From: Vibrio coralliilyticus ATCC BAA-450
GTDB lineage: Bacteria > Pseudomonadota > Gammaproteobacteria > Enterobacterales > Vibrionaceae
DNA length: 64,000 bases
Direction: 5' to 3'
Assembly: GCF_000176135.1 (NCBI RefSeq)
Contig: NZ_ACZN01000014.1
Location: 334,615-398,614, forward strand
Positions within the stretch are counted from its first letter, which is position 1. Each line of letters starts with the position of its first letter. This document shows positions 8,981 to 18,508 of the stretch, piece by piece. A program made the translations under genes and the position numbers. The notes under the pieces were generated by a model that saw nothing but the letters and a program-made list of their open reading frames with translations, did no database searches and was not told the origin of the DNA.

Positions 8981-9878
8981 CAGTCCCTCCCCCTTGCGCT
9001 CCTTGCTGGGCAGAGGGGGTCCATTGAAGATTTGGAGGACCACATGCTAATCATCCCGTCCATTAATCGAGAATCAATGGTTAGCTGCGCATACGTCGCC
9101 CACAATGGATCCGATCGCGTACGTTTCGTGCCCACTCCTTCGACGACTCCGTTATTGATAGAGTACGAAAGCATGATCAAGGGCAGTCAGTGACCGAACG
9201 GCGAGAAGGCTCATAGGAACACTTGCGCCACGGATGATGTCGAGCAAGCATTGGCGTTGTTTCACTGCCGTTTTCGTTTCGCTAACCTATTTAACATCGC
9301 CATGCATCGCCAGAGATTAGACACCTTTACCCAACCATATGGGGGGATTGGCGGTCACCACGCCTTCCTGATGCCAATGTATCGAGGTAACCTTTGCTGT
9401 AACTTATCTCAACAGTAATCATCGCTAGAGCCAAGAGCCCACCTCATGCCTTGCGCTGTCCACTCTATTTTCTCGGCGTCCACGACGATGGTTTGGCCCA
9501 AACAGTAAGATGTTTCGCCTCAGACAGTCCATCCTGACTAAGAGCGGTTGGCATCACAACCGTTTCTCACGGTGCCAGCCTTACAGTTTTGATGCTCTAG
9601 ACGATCGATGATGCGTGATTTTGTTGCACTGGGGTAAACAACCTGAAGCCTGTAAAACCATATAATCACCAACATTTCGTTCGCTATGGTAGGGAATAAG
9701 CCGAGGATCGGGTTTGCTTCATAATGAGCAAACTCGGCAACCTATAAGGCAAGCGGCAGTGACCGCCATCTCGTGTGTTTGCCACCCACACCATACTTCT
9801 TCACTTTCCCGTCACCTTTGCAATCAAGTTCGAACTAAGTGACATAGAAAAAGCTGACAGTTACCCACTTTTCTACCC
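8981..9878. pseudogene. Decayed insertion-sequence remnants
   Basis: No intact gene in about 900 bases. On the minus strand the translation near 9770-9830 reads GKVKKYGVGGKHTRWRSLPLA, resembling the IS5/IS903 transposase segment EGEWKxKKHGxxKRRxWRKLH. Near 9100-9170 the minus strand reads SINNGVVEGVGTKR, resembling the ISL3-type motif NGVVEGxNNKxK. Stops and frame changes interrupt both. I take this as debris of at least two transposase genes; no terminal repeats were identified. Confidence 0.4.
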
Positions 9879-10814
9879 TTAAAATGTCTGCTCAGCATAA
9901 ATCTCTGGCAGTTGATGTTCACGTTCTAGGATGGCCTCTAGCCTTTTTTCAAAGTTTTTAGGCTTGTTGTCCTGAAATAAATAGGTTTTTGGCTGAGCAC
10001 GCTGAAACTGCTCTTCTGTAATTACCGCCTGCTTGCCTTGATCCATAAATGCGAATAATTGTGCCATCAGAAAAGTGTTATCATCTTCACTGTTCATATG
10101 TGCTTTGCCTGTGGGCTGAAGCCCATATAGCGCAGGCCAATAGCCACTTTCATGCTTTTTACTTTCACCATAGAGAAAGAGTGTGAGACCGATTTTGTCT
10201 TCACGAAAACCTAAGTTTTCAAATCGACACGCGGCCATTTTGCCAAACCGCCATGTGTAAACAATCCTACGTTGTCGATCAAAATAGATTTCAGCTAGAC
10301 GGGGAAAGCGGATGAGTAGTAAAGTAAACAAGACGGTGATAATGGCGACTACACTCACAATCGTTAGCGTCTGTATCAAATGCTTTTTATCACTCTTGTC
10401 TCCGTACATCATTATGGCTTTGATGTAACTTGGCCACTGAACTTTACCGTTTGTACCCAGCATTGTTGAGTGAAGTTTATATTCGTTCGGTCCAGCACTT
10501 CGACCTCCAGCATCAATGATTTCCATTCGATGTAGAGCATAGTTAGTCTCTATCTCACCAGGCTTAATGTCGTTGTAAAGCCAGAATGAGCATAACCATA
10601 AACCTATAACCCAGGGTAAAAAATACACAGAGCGTATATTGTGTGATGCATTTCGAATGGAGAGGACGTTGTCATTGACTGACATTATAGGTTCTCCTGG
10701 GTCTGGATAAGCATCCAACTCTATTGTGCTTTCAAATTGCTCGCGCCAATTAACCAATCGCTGAGCATGACGTCTTTTCCACCAAGGGCTCTTGGAATCT
10801 GTTCTTTGCATCAT
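9879..10814 (-). CDS. Two-helix membrane protein, probable effector-immunity partner (DUF6708-like)
   Basis: 311 aa. Two transmembrane helices are evident (VYFLPWVIGLWLCSFWLY around residue 68, and LTIVSVVAIITVLFTLLLI around residue 150). After them comes FDRQRRIVYTWRFGKMAACRF, which resembles the DUF6708-type motif found in type VI secretion loci. The gene starts 6 bases after the VasX-like module on the same strand. In V. cholerae the VasX effector is neutralised by an adjacent membrane immunity protein, so an immunity role is a reasonable inference. It is AT-richer than its neighbours. Confidence 0.55.
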   Translation of the reverse strand: MMQRTDSKSPWWKRRHAQRLVNWREQFESTIELDAYPDPGEPIMSVNDNVLSIRNASHNIRSVYFLPWVIGLWLCSFWLYNDIKPGEIETNYALHRMEIIDAGGRSAGPNEYKLHSTMLGTNGKVQWPSYIKAIMMYGDKSDKKHLIQTLTIVSVVAIITVLFTLLLIRFPRLAEIYFDRQRRIVYTWRFGKMAACRFENLGFREDKIGLTLFLYGESKKHESGYWPALYGLQPTGKAHMNSEDDNTFLMAQLFAFMDQGKQAVITEEQFQRAQPKTYLFQDNKPKNFEKRLEAILEREHQLPEIYAEQTF

Positions 10815-10820
10815 AAGTCC

Positions 10821-11657
10821 TTATAAATCGCCCATAGGCTCATCATTTCTCATACCAATATAGGTTTTTTTGATTTTTCCATCGGAGGTTAACATACGTT
10901 TTGGCACTACCACATCTGGCGTGGGTTGATAGCACCAGTGTAATTCTGAATCTTCGTCCAGTTCGACTTCAACGCTTAGGTGCAAAGCCCCATTTTTAAA
11001 GTCCAGATTTGCAGTATCGCTTAACGCAGCTTCTAGAGCTTTTGTGAACACTTTAGTTTCAGACTCATCAAGAGTCGAAACTTCTTTTATATTTTGAATA
11101 GATTGCAGCATATCTAGCTTGGTTTTCTGAATTGATCCCGCGAGCTCAGATACTTTCCAGACAAAATTTGGCAAGACAAACTTGTAGGTACGTGTCTCTT
11201 TTTTGCTAAAAAAATCACCAGTGTTTGAAATTGAGACTGAAGGTTGCATGAGGAAGTTCATAAACTCCTGCACTTCAATTTCTAAGGCTTTTTGATACAG
11301 TGGATCGTCTACAGTAAGCTTTGCCAGTTTTAGTCGTTTTTCGATGTCGGATTTATTCGATTTAGTAAAATACCAAAACGAATAATCATCGCTTTTTCCC
11401 CAAAAGCATCGGAATAGCAAGTTCTCAAAAGCCCCTTTACCGTAAATCCATGATAATACACCGCCTGCAACAATGAGCACGAACGCGGCAATTCCCCACG
11501 TTAGAGCAATCGCTACACCTGTAATTGCGTAGTATACCGCGCCATAAGCAAAGATAGCCGACCCTAACCCAATCGAGATATTACCCGCTAAGGAGCCCGT
11601 ATTCCCGCTCTTCCAGTCATCATAGCCATCGCCAATCGCTACAAATACCATCGCCAC
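10821..11657 (-). CDS. C-terminal module of a VasX-like (BTH_I2691-type) type VI effector, apparently N-truncated
   Basis: 278 aa. The N-terminal 80 residues hold hydrophobic helices (ISIGLGSAIFAYGAVYYAITG and ALTWGIAAFVLIVAGGVLS), then AFENLLFRCFWGK, which resembles the conserved Trp/Cys/Gly segment after the membrane region of VasX-type pore-forming effectors. A charged C-terminal domain follows. Full effectors of this family carry about 700 more N-terminal residues; here the frame is closed by a stop near 11727, so only the membrane-active tail remains. The start codon is uncertain (poor ribosome site). It may be a fragment, or a cassette kept as an orphan toxin tail. Confidence 0.5.
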   Translation of the reverse strand: MAMVFVAIGDGYDDWKSGNTGSLAGNISIGLGSAIFAYGAVYYAITGVAIALTWGIAAFVLIVAGGVLSWIYGKGAFENLLFRCFWGKSDDYSFWYFTKSNKSDIEKRLKLAKLTVDDPLYQKALEIEVQEFMNFLMQPSVSISNTGDFFSKKETRTYKFVLPNFVWKVSELAGSIQKTKLDMLQSIQNIKEVSTLDESETKVFTKALEAALSDTANLDFKNGALHLSVEVELDEDSELHWCYQPTPDVVVPKRMLTSDGKIKKTYIGMRNDEPMGDL

Positions 11658-12139
11658 GTTCGAGACCGCAATAATACGGCTAAAAATGATTATGCTTAAT
11701 GTTCGAGCAGGGTTCTTAAAAGCAATAATTCATGATCATTCGATTAGTAAAATATTTTGCACAATCGTGATCTTCTATATTTAACAAAATGAATATTGGA
11801 AATACAAAGTCACTTTTCAATTTCATCATCTTTCTAAGTAATCCCACTTGATGATTTTCCAAAGGCCCTGTGCCTCAATGTAATGACACTCAATCTGCGG
11901 TGGATCATCAATCACCGATTTACCATTCGAACTTGCCACTATCTTGCCCAAGCCACACAGGCACCCACTAATGCGCTTAGCCAGTTTACCGCTCATTCAA
12001 AAATCACACTCGGGGCACGATTACGCGTGTCATTGTTCATGCCCCAAGGTGGAACGTCTATGATGAAGGAAACTTGACGGTAACAAAGAGGGCATCGGCT
12101 ACGCAGGGCCGTGATGGACTCACGGCTGGAACACCCAGA
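11658..12139. other. Intergenic region, nothing certain
   Basis: Bases 11680-11830 are AT-rich and could hold the promoter of the effector module. The 64-codon frame at 11883-12077 has no ribosome site and no recognisable product. Confidence 0.4.
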
Positions 12140-12799
12140 CTAGAAGTAGTAGTTCAACCCTAGCTTTATTGTGTCGAGATCAAACTCAATCTCTTCACGC
12201 AGAGCAGTCACGGCGGTCATCCCATCAAACTGACGCTTGTACGCGACATGAATCGCATACTGGTCGGTCACAAACCATTCGCTCCCGAATTCCAAGCCGA
12301 GCGCCGTTGCGGTTTTTGACTCGTTGATCTCGATTTTCCCAGACGCCAGCCCCAGTGTCTGGCTCGCATTAAAGTCGGTTCTCGTTTTGGTGTAGTCGAG
12401 TGATGGTTTGGCATAGAAGGTAAACTGGTAAGGCGCTTCATAGATGAACTTGGCGCCAATTGACAGCGTGTCTTGCTCATACAAAGCCACATACGATTCC
12501 AGACCTAAGACGCCGAGTGAACGGATCTCTGACATCACATCCGACGTCACCCGCCCGTAGTTGGCTTCCAGTGACAACCACGACGTCATGCGTTTGCCAA
12601 CGTTCAGTGAAAAACCACTCATCTCATCGTCCAAGCGGGTATCAATCAATACCCCTTTCACTTGATCGTAATCGGATTGCCAATCAACCGTCGATTGCGC
12701 AAAATCGACCCCGACATACCAGCCATCAGACCAATCTTGAGCACTCACTGGCAACGAAAAACAAAGCAAAGGCATCACTAACCGAGTCATCTTATTCAT
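12140..12799 (-). CDS. Outer-membrane beta-barrel protein (OmpA/OmpW-like)
   Basis: 219 aa with a signal peptide (MNKMTRLVMPLLCFSLPVSA) and alternating hydrophobic/polar strands typical of an 8-stranded barrel of the OMP_b-brl type. It begins WSDGWYVGVDFAQS and ends with the aromatic LGLNYYF, the usual C-terminal signal for outer-membrane insertion. AAGAGG lies about 10 bases before the ATG. No ligand is indicated. It is a single gene between AT-rich flanks. Confidence 0.75.
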   Translation of the reverse strand: MNKMTRLVMPLLCFSLPVSAQDWSDGWYVGVDFAQSTVDWQSDYDQVKGVLIDTRLDDEMSGFSLNVGKRMTSWLSLEANYGRVTSDVMSEIRSLGVLGLESYVALYEQDTLSIGAKFIYEAPYQFTFYAKPSLDYTKTRTDFNASQTLGLASGKIEINESKTATALGLEFGSEWFVTDQYAIHVAYKRQFDGMTAVTALREEIEFDLDTIKLGLNYYF

Positions 12800-13077
12800 T
12801 ATTTACAACCTCTTTATTCTTGAATAAATACGTATTATCACCAATCCAAACGTTCCAATTTCTTGAATAAAAAAGGCAGGAAAACTAAAATCAATAAATA
12901 TAGAAAGACATTTGGAAAGAATTAAAATAGAAGGACTCTATTTTTCACTCGGTATTTTACATCAATAACAAGGAGAAAATTAATTACTATTGATAAAGAA
13001 AACATGAACAATTTTCGCTATTTTATTCATGGTTTATCTTGGTCAGTGTGTATTCACTAAATAATGACGTTCTTCGG

Positions 13078-14178
13078 TTATTCGACCACCGCTTTCGCGT
13101 GTGCCGCCGCCTCTTCTGCACACCCCCACGATAAACTAAATCCGATGCCGCCATGCCCGTAATTGTGGACAACCGGGAAACCCAACTCCCGTTCCACACG
13201 CACGTTGCAAGGTCGAAATGCACGCAGCCCGATCTGGAGGGGCTCCACCGGATCAACCGGCAGGTTGGCGAGCGCAGGCAGAAAAGCCATGCAACGTTCA
13301 TACATGGCTTGTAAAGGCGGGTACTCATCGAGGCGCAACGTCGTGTCAGTAGGGCCTTTCTCCACTAAGGTACCTAATACCACATGCCGCACGCCCCTAG
13401 GGTAGATGAACACACTGTCTTGCTCTGACGTGATGTGGTCGTGAGCCAGGCAATGACCCACCTGCATACGCCGGGAAGACCGGCCTCGGCACCGAAGTCT
13501 CACCATCGCCCCTCGAAGCGAATACATGCCCGCTTCCTCAACGTCTTGCGCGCCCAACCCCGTACAATTGACGATCACTTGCGCTTGATGCACCTGACGC
13601 AGTTTTTCCTGCTCATCCGACAAAGCACCCGACAACCACATTTTGCGCAGGCGTGCACCATTAGCGAGAACGCTAGAGAGCGACCAGTGGAGGTAAACGT
13701 CCGTCTGGATCATCGGGGCCAGATGCTGATACGCGTCCACGATGTCAAACGAGGGAGAGACGCCGTATTGCTTGGCCAACGTCGGATCGTGCACAAACCC
13801 AGGAACATGGCGCTGAATGTCACGCATTCTTTCAGCATTCTGATGGTGTTCGTGAACAGGACAACGAAAATACACGTTCATTGGACGCAAGAAGACGCCT
13901 CTAGCACGGGGATCGGGTAACGTTAAGAAGCGATGTAATGACCGCAGGCTCCATCGTTTCGTGCGCGTCAGTGACAACGCGTTATCACGATAACCACCGA
14001 TGGCCGGAGGCCATTCCCATAGCGCACCGGCGACCGAGGAGACGACATTGGGGACGATGTGACTGGCCAAGATCGTACACTGAAACCCTTGCTCTTGGAG
14101 ACAGTAGGTCGTGGTCAGGCCGCTGATCCCGGCACCAATGATCAACGCATGAGGCGCTGAGGCTGTGGTTCTGCTCAC
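13078..14178 (-). CDS. D-amino-acid oxidase family flavoenzyme
   Basis: 366 aa. The N-terminal Rossmann motif GAGISG (residues 16-21) binds FAD. The C-terminus carries the D-amino-acid/D-aspartate oxidase signature HNYGHGGIGFSLSWG. RPCNVRVE corresponds to the substrate-carboxylate arginine region. The family oxidises D-amino acids to 2-oxo acids, ammonia and hydrogen peroxide in the cytosol. No signal peptide. No clear operon partner; a chemoreceptor gene lies upstream on the same strand but more than 100 bases away. Substrate (neutral or acidic D-amino acid) cannot be told. Confidence 0.85.
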   Translation of the reverse strand: MSRTTASAPHALIIGAGISGLTTTYCLQEQGFQCTILASHIVPNVVSSVAGALWEWPPAIGGYRDNALSLTRTKRWSLRSLHRFLTLPDPRARGVFLRPMNVYFRCPVHEHHQNAERMRDIQRHVPGFVHDPTLAKQYGVSPSFDIVDAYQHLAPMIQTDVYLHWSLSSVLANGARLRKMWLSGALSDEQEKLRQVHQAQVIVNCTGLGAQDVEEAGMYSLRGAMVRLRCRGRSSRRMQVGHCLAHDHITSEQDSVFIYPRGVRHVVLGTLVEKGPTDTTLRLDEYPPLQAMYERCMAFLPALANLPVDPVEPLQIGLRAFRPCNVRVERELGFPVVHNYGHGGIGFSLSWGCAEEAAAHAKAVVE

Positions 14179-14290
14179 GGATCTTCCCCTTCATTGACGA
14201 CACAGGGCATACCCTACGCACTCGCCCGCCAAAAAGGCAGTTATTAGCGTTTATTATAAAGGCACGTTCATCACGTGCCCTACCTCATTG

Positions 14291-15970
14291 TCAGACGCTA
14301 AAGCGGCCAACAAAACCGGTCATTTTTTGCCCAGACTTGACCAACTGCGCACTCACCCCCGCACACTCGCGAGCCGAACCACTCAGATCGTGAACAATGT
14401 GCTGAATGCGGACGAGGTTTTGATTGATGTCTTCCGCCACGGCACTTTGTTCCTCCGCCGCTGTCGCCGTCTGGATCCCCATATCATGGATGGTGACAAT
14501 CGCCGCCTGAATGGCGGTTAAACTGGTTTGGATGTGCGCCGACTCAGTCGCGGTCTGCTCGCCTCGGTGCTGACTGGAAGCCATCGCCTCCACCGCTTGG
14601 CGAACTCGATTGTGCAGTGACGTCAACATGTCACCAATTTCCTGTGTACTGTTCTGCGTGCGACTCGCCAGCGACCGGACTTCATCCGCCACCACTGCGA
14701 AGCCACGACCTTGTTCTCCCGCTCGCGCCGCTTCAATGGCCGCATTGAGCGCCAGCAAATTGGTCTGTTCAGCGATCTCACCAATCACTTGCAGCACTTG
14801 GGTGATGCGCTCGGTTTGCTCACTCAGCGCGGCGATCGCTTCGGAGGTGGTATTGACGTCCGCCACCAAACGGCCAATCCCATCGATGGCCTGCGCGACC
14901 TCCTGCTGAGCGTCGGTGATCTGGGTGTTCGCCGCCTCGATCGCTTGAGACGTCGCGTGCGTGTTGTTGGCCACTTCACGCGACGTGGCGCTCATTTCTG
15001 TCACTGCGGTGACGATTTTCTCGGTTTCCAAACTGTGATCCTGCATGGATTTCGCCGATTGCGCCGTCTGCGTTTCCAACTCACTGCCGGCCGCCATCAC
15101 TTCATTGGACGACGCCTGTAGCGCGCTTACCATCGGCTGAAGTTTGTCCATGAACGCGTTAAACGCCAAAGCCACCTCACCTATGTCATCGCGGCTTTGC
15201 ACACTCAGCCTGGCCGTCAGATCCCCATCCCCAGCCGCGACCGCTTTCAATGAAGTCACCACATGCTGCAAAGGCGCCACCCCTTTATTGACAAAAACGC
15301 TGACCAACGCGATGGTCAGGAGCAGTCCCCCAAGAGACAACCACAACGCCCACTGCGTATCTTTCGTCAGTTGATGCTCACGTTCGACCTGATACGCCGC
15401 CACCTGGCGATCAATATCGTCAATATAGATCCCCGTGCCCAGTACCCAGTCCCAATTCGGCAGGTACTCAGCGTAACCCAACTTTGGTGCCTGCGTATTC
15501 AGCGACGGTTTGTGCCACGAAAAGTTCAGAAACCCATCGCCCTGTTTCGCGGCGTCGATCAAGCCAGCGATCACCGCGACGCCATTGTCATCGGTCAGCC
15601 CATAGAGGTTTTTCCCCTCGAGAGATGGCTTAATGGCGTGCAGAGTATTGACCCCTGCCGAATCGTACGCAAAAAAATAGCCGTCTTTTTCAAAGCGCAT
15701 CGCCTTCAAAATCGCTTTCGCTTCCGCTTGATGCTCACCTGAAACATCCTGATCATGCAACGCTTTGACCGCGGTCACGCCCATCATCAAATACGCTTTA
15801 AGCTCTTTTTTGCGACTGTCTAACAACTGATGGCGATACTCCACCAATTCCTGGTTGAGGGCCTGACTGCCGTTCCAGTAATACACGAGGGTGATCAGTG
15901 TGGTCATCAACAGTAAAGGGATCACCGTCAACAATTGAAGTTTGGTCCGGGTGCTCAGCGTAAAACTCAT
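14291..15970 (-). CDS. Methyl-accepting chemotaxis protein with single Cache domain
   Basis: 559 aa from the ATG at 15970, which has GGAGAG just upstream; the frame is open 60 codons further but that extension has no support. Order: transmembrane helix 1 (residues about 13-33); a periplasmic sCache_2-type domain with [19 protein letters not shown] and [14 protein letters not shown]; transmembrane helix 2 (about 200-220); HAMP; and a cytoplasmic signalling domain with the [19 protein letters not shown] hairpin tip. Cache domains of this class usually bind small organic acids. It signals through CheA/CheW encoded elsewhere. Confidence 0.93.
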   Translation of the reverse strand: MSFTLSTRTKLQLLTVIPLLLMTTLITLVYYWNGSQALNQELVEYRHQLLDSRKKELKAYLMMGVTAVKALHDQDVSGEHQAEAKAILKAMRFEKDGYFFAYDSAGVNTLHAIKPSLEGKNLYGLTDDNGVAVIAGLIDAAKQGDGFLNFSWHKPSLNTQAPKLGYAEYLPNWDWVLGTGIYIDDIDRQVAAYQVEREHQLTKDTQWALWLSLGGLLLTIALVSVFVNKGVAPLQHVVTSLKAVAAGDGDLTARLSVQSRDDIGEVALAFNAFMDKLQPMVSALQASSNEVMAAGSELETQTAQSAKSMQDHSLETEKIVTAVTEMSATSREVANNTHATSQAIEAANTQITDAQQEVAQAIDGIGRLVADVNTTSEAIAALSEQTERITQVLQVIGEIAEQTNLLALNAAIEAARAGEQGRGFAVVADEVRSLASRTQNSTQEIGDMLTSLHNRVRQAVEAMASSQHRGEQTATESAHIQTSLTAIQAAIVTIHDMGIQTATAAEEQSAVAEDINQNLVRIQHIVHDLSGSARECAGVSAQLVKSGQKMTGFVGRFSV

Positions 15971-16380
15971 ACATCTCTCCATCTTCTTGTACGCTCGGGG
16001 ACGGTTGCCGTCGTGGCTGGGGTTGGAGGTAGCCTCTTCTGCGACGCTGACCATAGGGATCACAAAATGTGGGGTCTGGTATGGAAAAGGGCCTGCCAAC
16101 GTCGGCGAAACCAAAAGCGGTACCTTAGCGAGAAACTGACTCTGTTTCATACCCTTAATAAATGAGTGGTCAAATAAGAAATCGTATGGTCAATATAGAG
16201 ATTAAGCGGTCTTCCTACTGCTCAACGAACACTAATCGCCTGATTTTAATGGTCTTTGTCTGATACGAATGCCATAGGGCACGCGATAGGATCGCCCTCT
16301 CGTCCTGAACGATCCCAAACAGGCATGGCCCAGTGGGAGAGCAACCCTCTGGTGTTCCCCACACAGAACAGAGAGCGGCC

Positions 16381-16410
16381 TTGATACTGTGTTAATCAAC
16401 AGTATATAAT
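16381..16410 (+). promoter_or_regulatory. Sigma-70 promoter of the tyrosine recombinase
   Basis: The -35 TTGATA is at 16381-16386 and the -10 TATAAT at 16405-16410, with an 18-base spacer filled by the LexA box. The expected transcription start is near 16417. Confidence 0.7.
16385..16404 (+). promoter_or_regulatory. LexA (SOS) box in the recombinase promoter
   Basis: TACTGT-GTTAATCA-ACAGTA: perfectly symmetric 6-base arms, full match to CTGT-N8-ACAG, placed between the -35 and -10 elements. Repression by LexA and release after DNA damage is the expected behaviour. Confidence 0.8.
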
Positions 16411-16421
16411 AGATCAAATAG

Positions 16422-16445
16422 GTCTGAGAACGCCCATTCTCAGAC
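16422..16445 (+). repeat. Perfect 9-6-9 palindrome in the recombinase leader
   Basis: GTCTGAGAA, 6 bases, then TTCTCAGAC. Two 9-bp arms around a 6-bp centre is the geometry of a XerC/D-type core site. It lies just after the expected transcription start, so it could also act as a 5' mRNA hairpin. Confidence 0.5.
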
Positions 16446-16470
16446 GTATTGGATCATTGGCGAGGACTGC

Positions 16471-17556
16471 ATGACGGATTTGACCCCCTTCCCACCGCTC
16501 GAACATCTCGAGCCCGACGAGTTTGCCGATCTGGTGCGCAAGGCGATCAAACGTGATCCTCAAGCGGGCGCTCACCCTGCGATCCAATCCGCCATCAGCC
16601 ACTTTCAAGACGAATTTGTCCGTCGCCAGGGAGAGTGGCAACCCGCGACACTGCAACGCTTGCGTAATGCCTGGAATGTATTTGTCCGATGGTGCACTCA
16701 CCAAGGTATCCCCGCGTTGCCGGCGCGTCATCAGGACGTCGAGCGTTATTTGATTGAGCGCCGCAACGAGTTACACCGTAACACTTTAAAAGTACACCTT
16801 TGGGCCATTGGTAAGACGCATGTTATTTCCGGACTACCGAACCCGTGTGCTCATCGTTATGTCAAAGCGCAAATGGCACAAATCACTCATCAGAAAGTGC
16901 GCGAACGCGAGCGCATTGAGCAAGCCCCTGCCTTTCGTGAGTCGGATCTGGATCGCCTAACCGAACTTTGGTCTGCGACTCGTTCCGTGACCCAACAACG
17001 CGACCTCATGATCGTCAGCCTCGCGTACGAAACTCTGCTCCGAAAAAACAACCTCGAGCAAATGAAAGTCGGTGACATCGAATTTTGCCAAGACGGCAGC
17101 GCACTGATCACCATTCCTTTCAGCAAGACCAATCACTCGGGCCGCGATGATGTGCGCTGGATCTCCCCCCAAGTCGCCAACCAAGTGCACGCGTATTTGC
17201 AATTGCCCAACATTGATGCCGATCCGCAGTGTTTCTTACTTCAACGGGTCAAGCGCTCAGGAAAGGCGCTTAACCCAGAGTCACATAACACACTCAATGG
17301 TCATCACCCGGTGTCCGAAAAGCTGATCAGCCGGGTGTTTGAACGCGCTTGGAGAGCCCTCAACCACGAGACAGGCCCACGCTACACGGGCCATAGCGCA
17401 CGTGTTGGCGCCGCACAAGATTTGTTGCAAGAAGGGTATTCGACCCTCCAAGTGATGCAAGCTGGAGGGTGGAGCTCAGAAAAAATGGTCCTAAGGTACG
17501 GTCGACACCTGCATGCCCATACCAGCGCCATGGCACAAAAACGCCGTCAGCGCTGA
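16471..17556 (+). CDS. Tyrosine recombinase/integrase
   Basis: 361 aa. An N-terminal SAM-like core-binding domain (residues 40-150) is followed by the catalytic domain with the expected residues: R191 (LLRKNNLEQ), K219 (PFSKTNHS), H308 and R311 (HSARVG), W334 (GGWSS) and Y343 (LRYGRH). It is long for a Xer protein and resembles recombinases of Vibrio plasmids and second replicons. GAGGA lies about 6 bases before the ATG. Likely roles are multimer resolution or integration of an element. The SOS-box promoter directly upstream is the unusual point. Confidence 0.9.
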   Translation: MTDLTPFPPLEHLEPDEFADLVRKAIKRDPQAGAHPAIQSAISHFQDEFVRRQGEWQPATLQRLRNAWNVFVRWCTHQGIPALPARHQDVERYLIERRNELHRNTLKVHLWAIGKTHVISGLPNPCAHRYVKAQMAQITHQKVRERERIEQAPAFRESDLDRLTELWSATRSVTQQRDLMIVSLAYETLLRKNNLEQMKVGDIEFCQDGSALITIPFSKTNHSGRDDVRWISPQVANQVHAYLQLPNIDADPQCFLLQRVKRSGKALNPESHNTLNGHHPVSEKLISRVFERAWRALNHETGPRYTGHSARVGAAQDLLQEGYSTLQVMQAGGWSSEKMVLRYGRHLHAHTSAMAQKRRQR

Positions 17557-17642
17557 TCCCGACGTAAAAGGGAGTTCCACTATATTAATATTATTATCAA
17601 TTATGATAGACTCGGTGAATATTTTTTAACCTGGAATGATCC

Positions 17643-17957
17643 ATGACGACTGAGACCTCCCTCATAATGCCCCCCTCAATCGACGTGTACCGCGAAGTCG
17701 TATTGCAATGGTTGTGGTCACATTACTTAACGTCATTGAATTTATCGTCAGAGGAACACCAACAAGCCATGAGTCTCCTTGAGCAGCGATGGCCAGAAAT
17801 CAAACATGAGGTCAATCTCAGTCCCGAGCAAGTGCGCGCGATCTTTCGTGATATCCTCGTCCTAGGACACGAGGCGTTTGAACGGTATCAATCCCTAGCG
17901 CGCCAACTTGCCAAATCTCAGGCTCATGGTTTACCCGCATACATTCAACAGGATTGA
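17643..17957 (+). CDS. Hypothetical protein, 104 aa
   Basis: Soluble, mostly helical protein without recognised motifs (SSEEHQQAMSLLEQRWPEIKHEV). The region before it is AT-rich and could carry its own promoter. It lies just before the degenerate Hpt-like gene on the same strand and is probably co-transcribed with it. No function is assigned. Confidence 0.5.
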   Translation: MTTETSLIMPPSIDVYREVVLQWLWSHYLTSLNLSSEEHQQAMSLLEQRWPEIKHEVNLSPEQVRAIFRDILVLGHEAFERYQSLARQLAKSQAHGLPAYIQQD

Positions 17958-17968
17958 AGCCAACACAC

Positions 17969-18367
17969 ATGGACAAACACGCACCCAAGTCAGTCTCGTC
18001 ACCCACCCTCGAGCACGCGGCACCGACTCGACAATTCTCCATTATGGATCCACATTGGCTCGCGCAACATAGCGCGTCGATGGATCCAGTCAGCACACAG
18101 CAAGCGTTAACATTGTTTATCGCCGAACTCACCTCATACCAACCGTTCTTCGAAAACACACACTACACCACAACGGAATTGCGCGCGCTCTGCCTGATAC
18201 TCAAGGGCAGCGCCGACAGTTTCGGAGCGTATCGCCTCCACGCGGCCGCCACTCAAGTCCATACGCACCTCGACAGTGGCCACTTGCACAGTGAAATATT
18301 ACAGCTTAAAGAAGCATTAAGAGAAACGATAAAATGCTACAAATCCGTTGTCGAGGTAAGAACTTAA
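17969..18367 (+). CDS. Degenerate Hpt-like protein lacking the phospho-accepting histidine
   Basis: 132 aa from the ATG at 17969; an in-frame TTG at 17954 overlaps the previous stop. The segment ALCLILKGSADSFGAYRLH matches the Hpt core A-H-x-L-K-G-S-A, but the phosphorylated His is replaced by Leu. The surrounding helices (QQALTLFIAELTSY, and LHSEILQLKEALRETIKCY) fit an Hpt four-helix bundle. It may act as a non-phosphorylated binding decoy, or be a relic. It sits in a block rich in signalling proteins. Confidence 0.5.
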   Translation: MDKHAPKSVSSPTLEHAAPTRQFSIMDPHWLAQHSASMDPVSTQQALTLFIAELTSYQPFFENTHYTTTELRALCLILKGSADSFGAYRLHAAATQVHTHLDSGHLHSEILQLKEALRETIKCYKSVVEVRT

Positions 18368-18508
18368 ATCGATTAACGTATACCTAAGCCGTCAAGAGAC
18401 AAAATCAGTTAACGGACTCAACAGATAATACGACAACGTCGTCACTCAGACGTGGAGATCGCGACGCCCTAACCACACAAAAATCAACACAGCGAGGTAA
18501 GTGAGTAC

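Larger units (their letters stand above)
15971..16470. other. Intergenic region containing the recombinase promoter
   Basis: 500 bases. The left part (15971-16370) holds nothing I can name. The right part holds a sigma-70 promoter, a LexA box and a palindrome, listed separately. Confidence 0.6.

Noticed and set aside
11883..12077. 64-codon plus frame suspected as an IS110-type transposase tail
   Set aside because: On reading all three frames, no convincing transposase motif was found.
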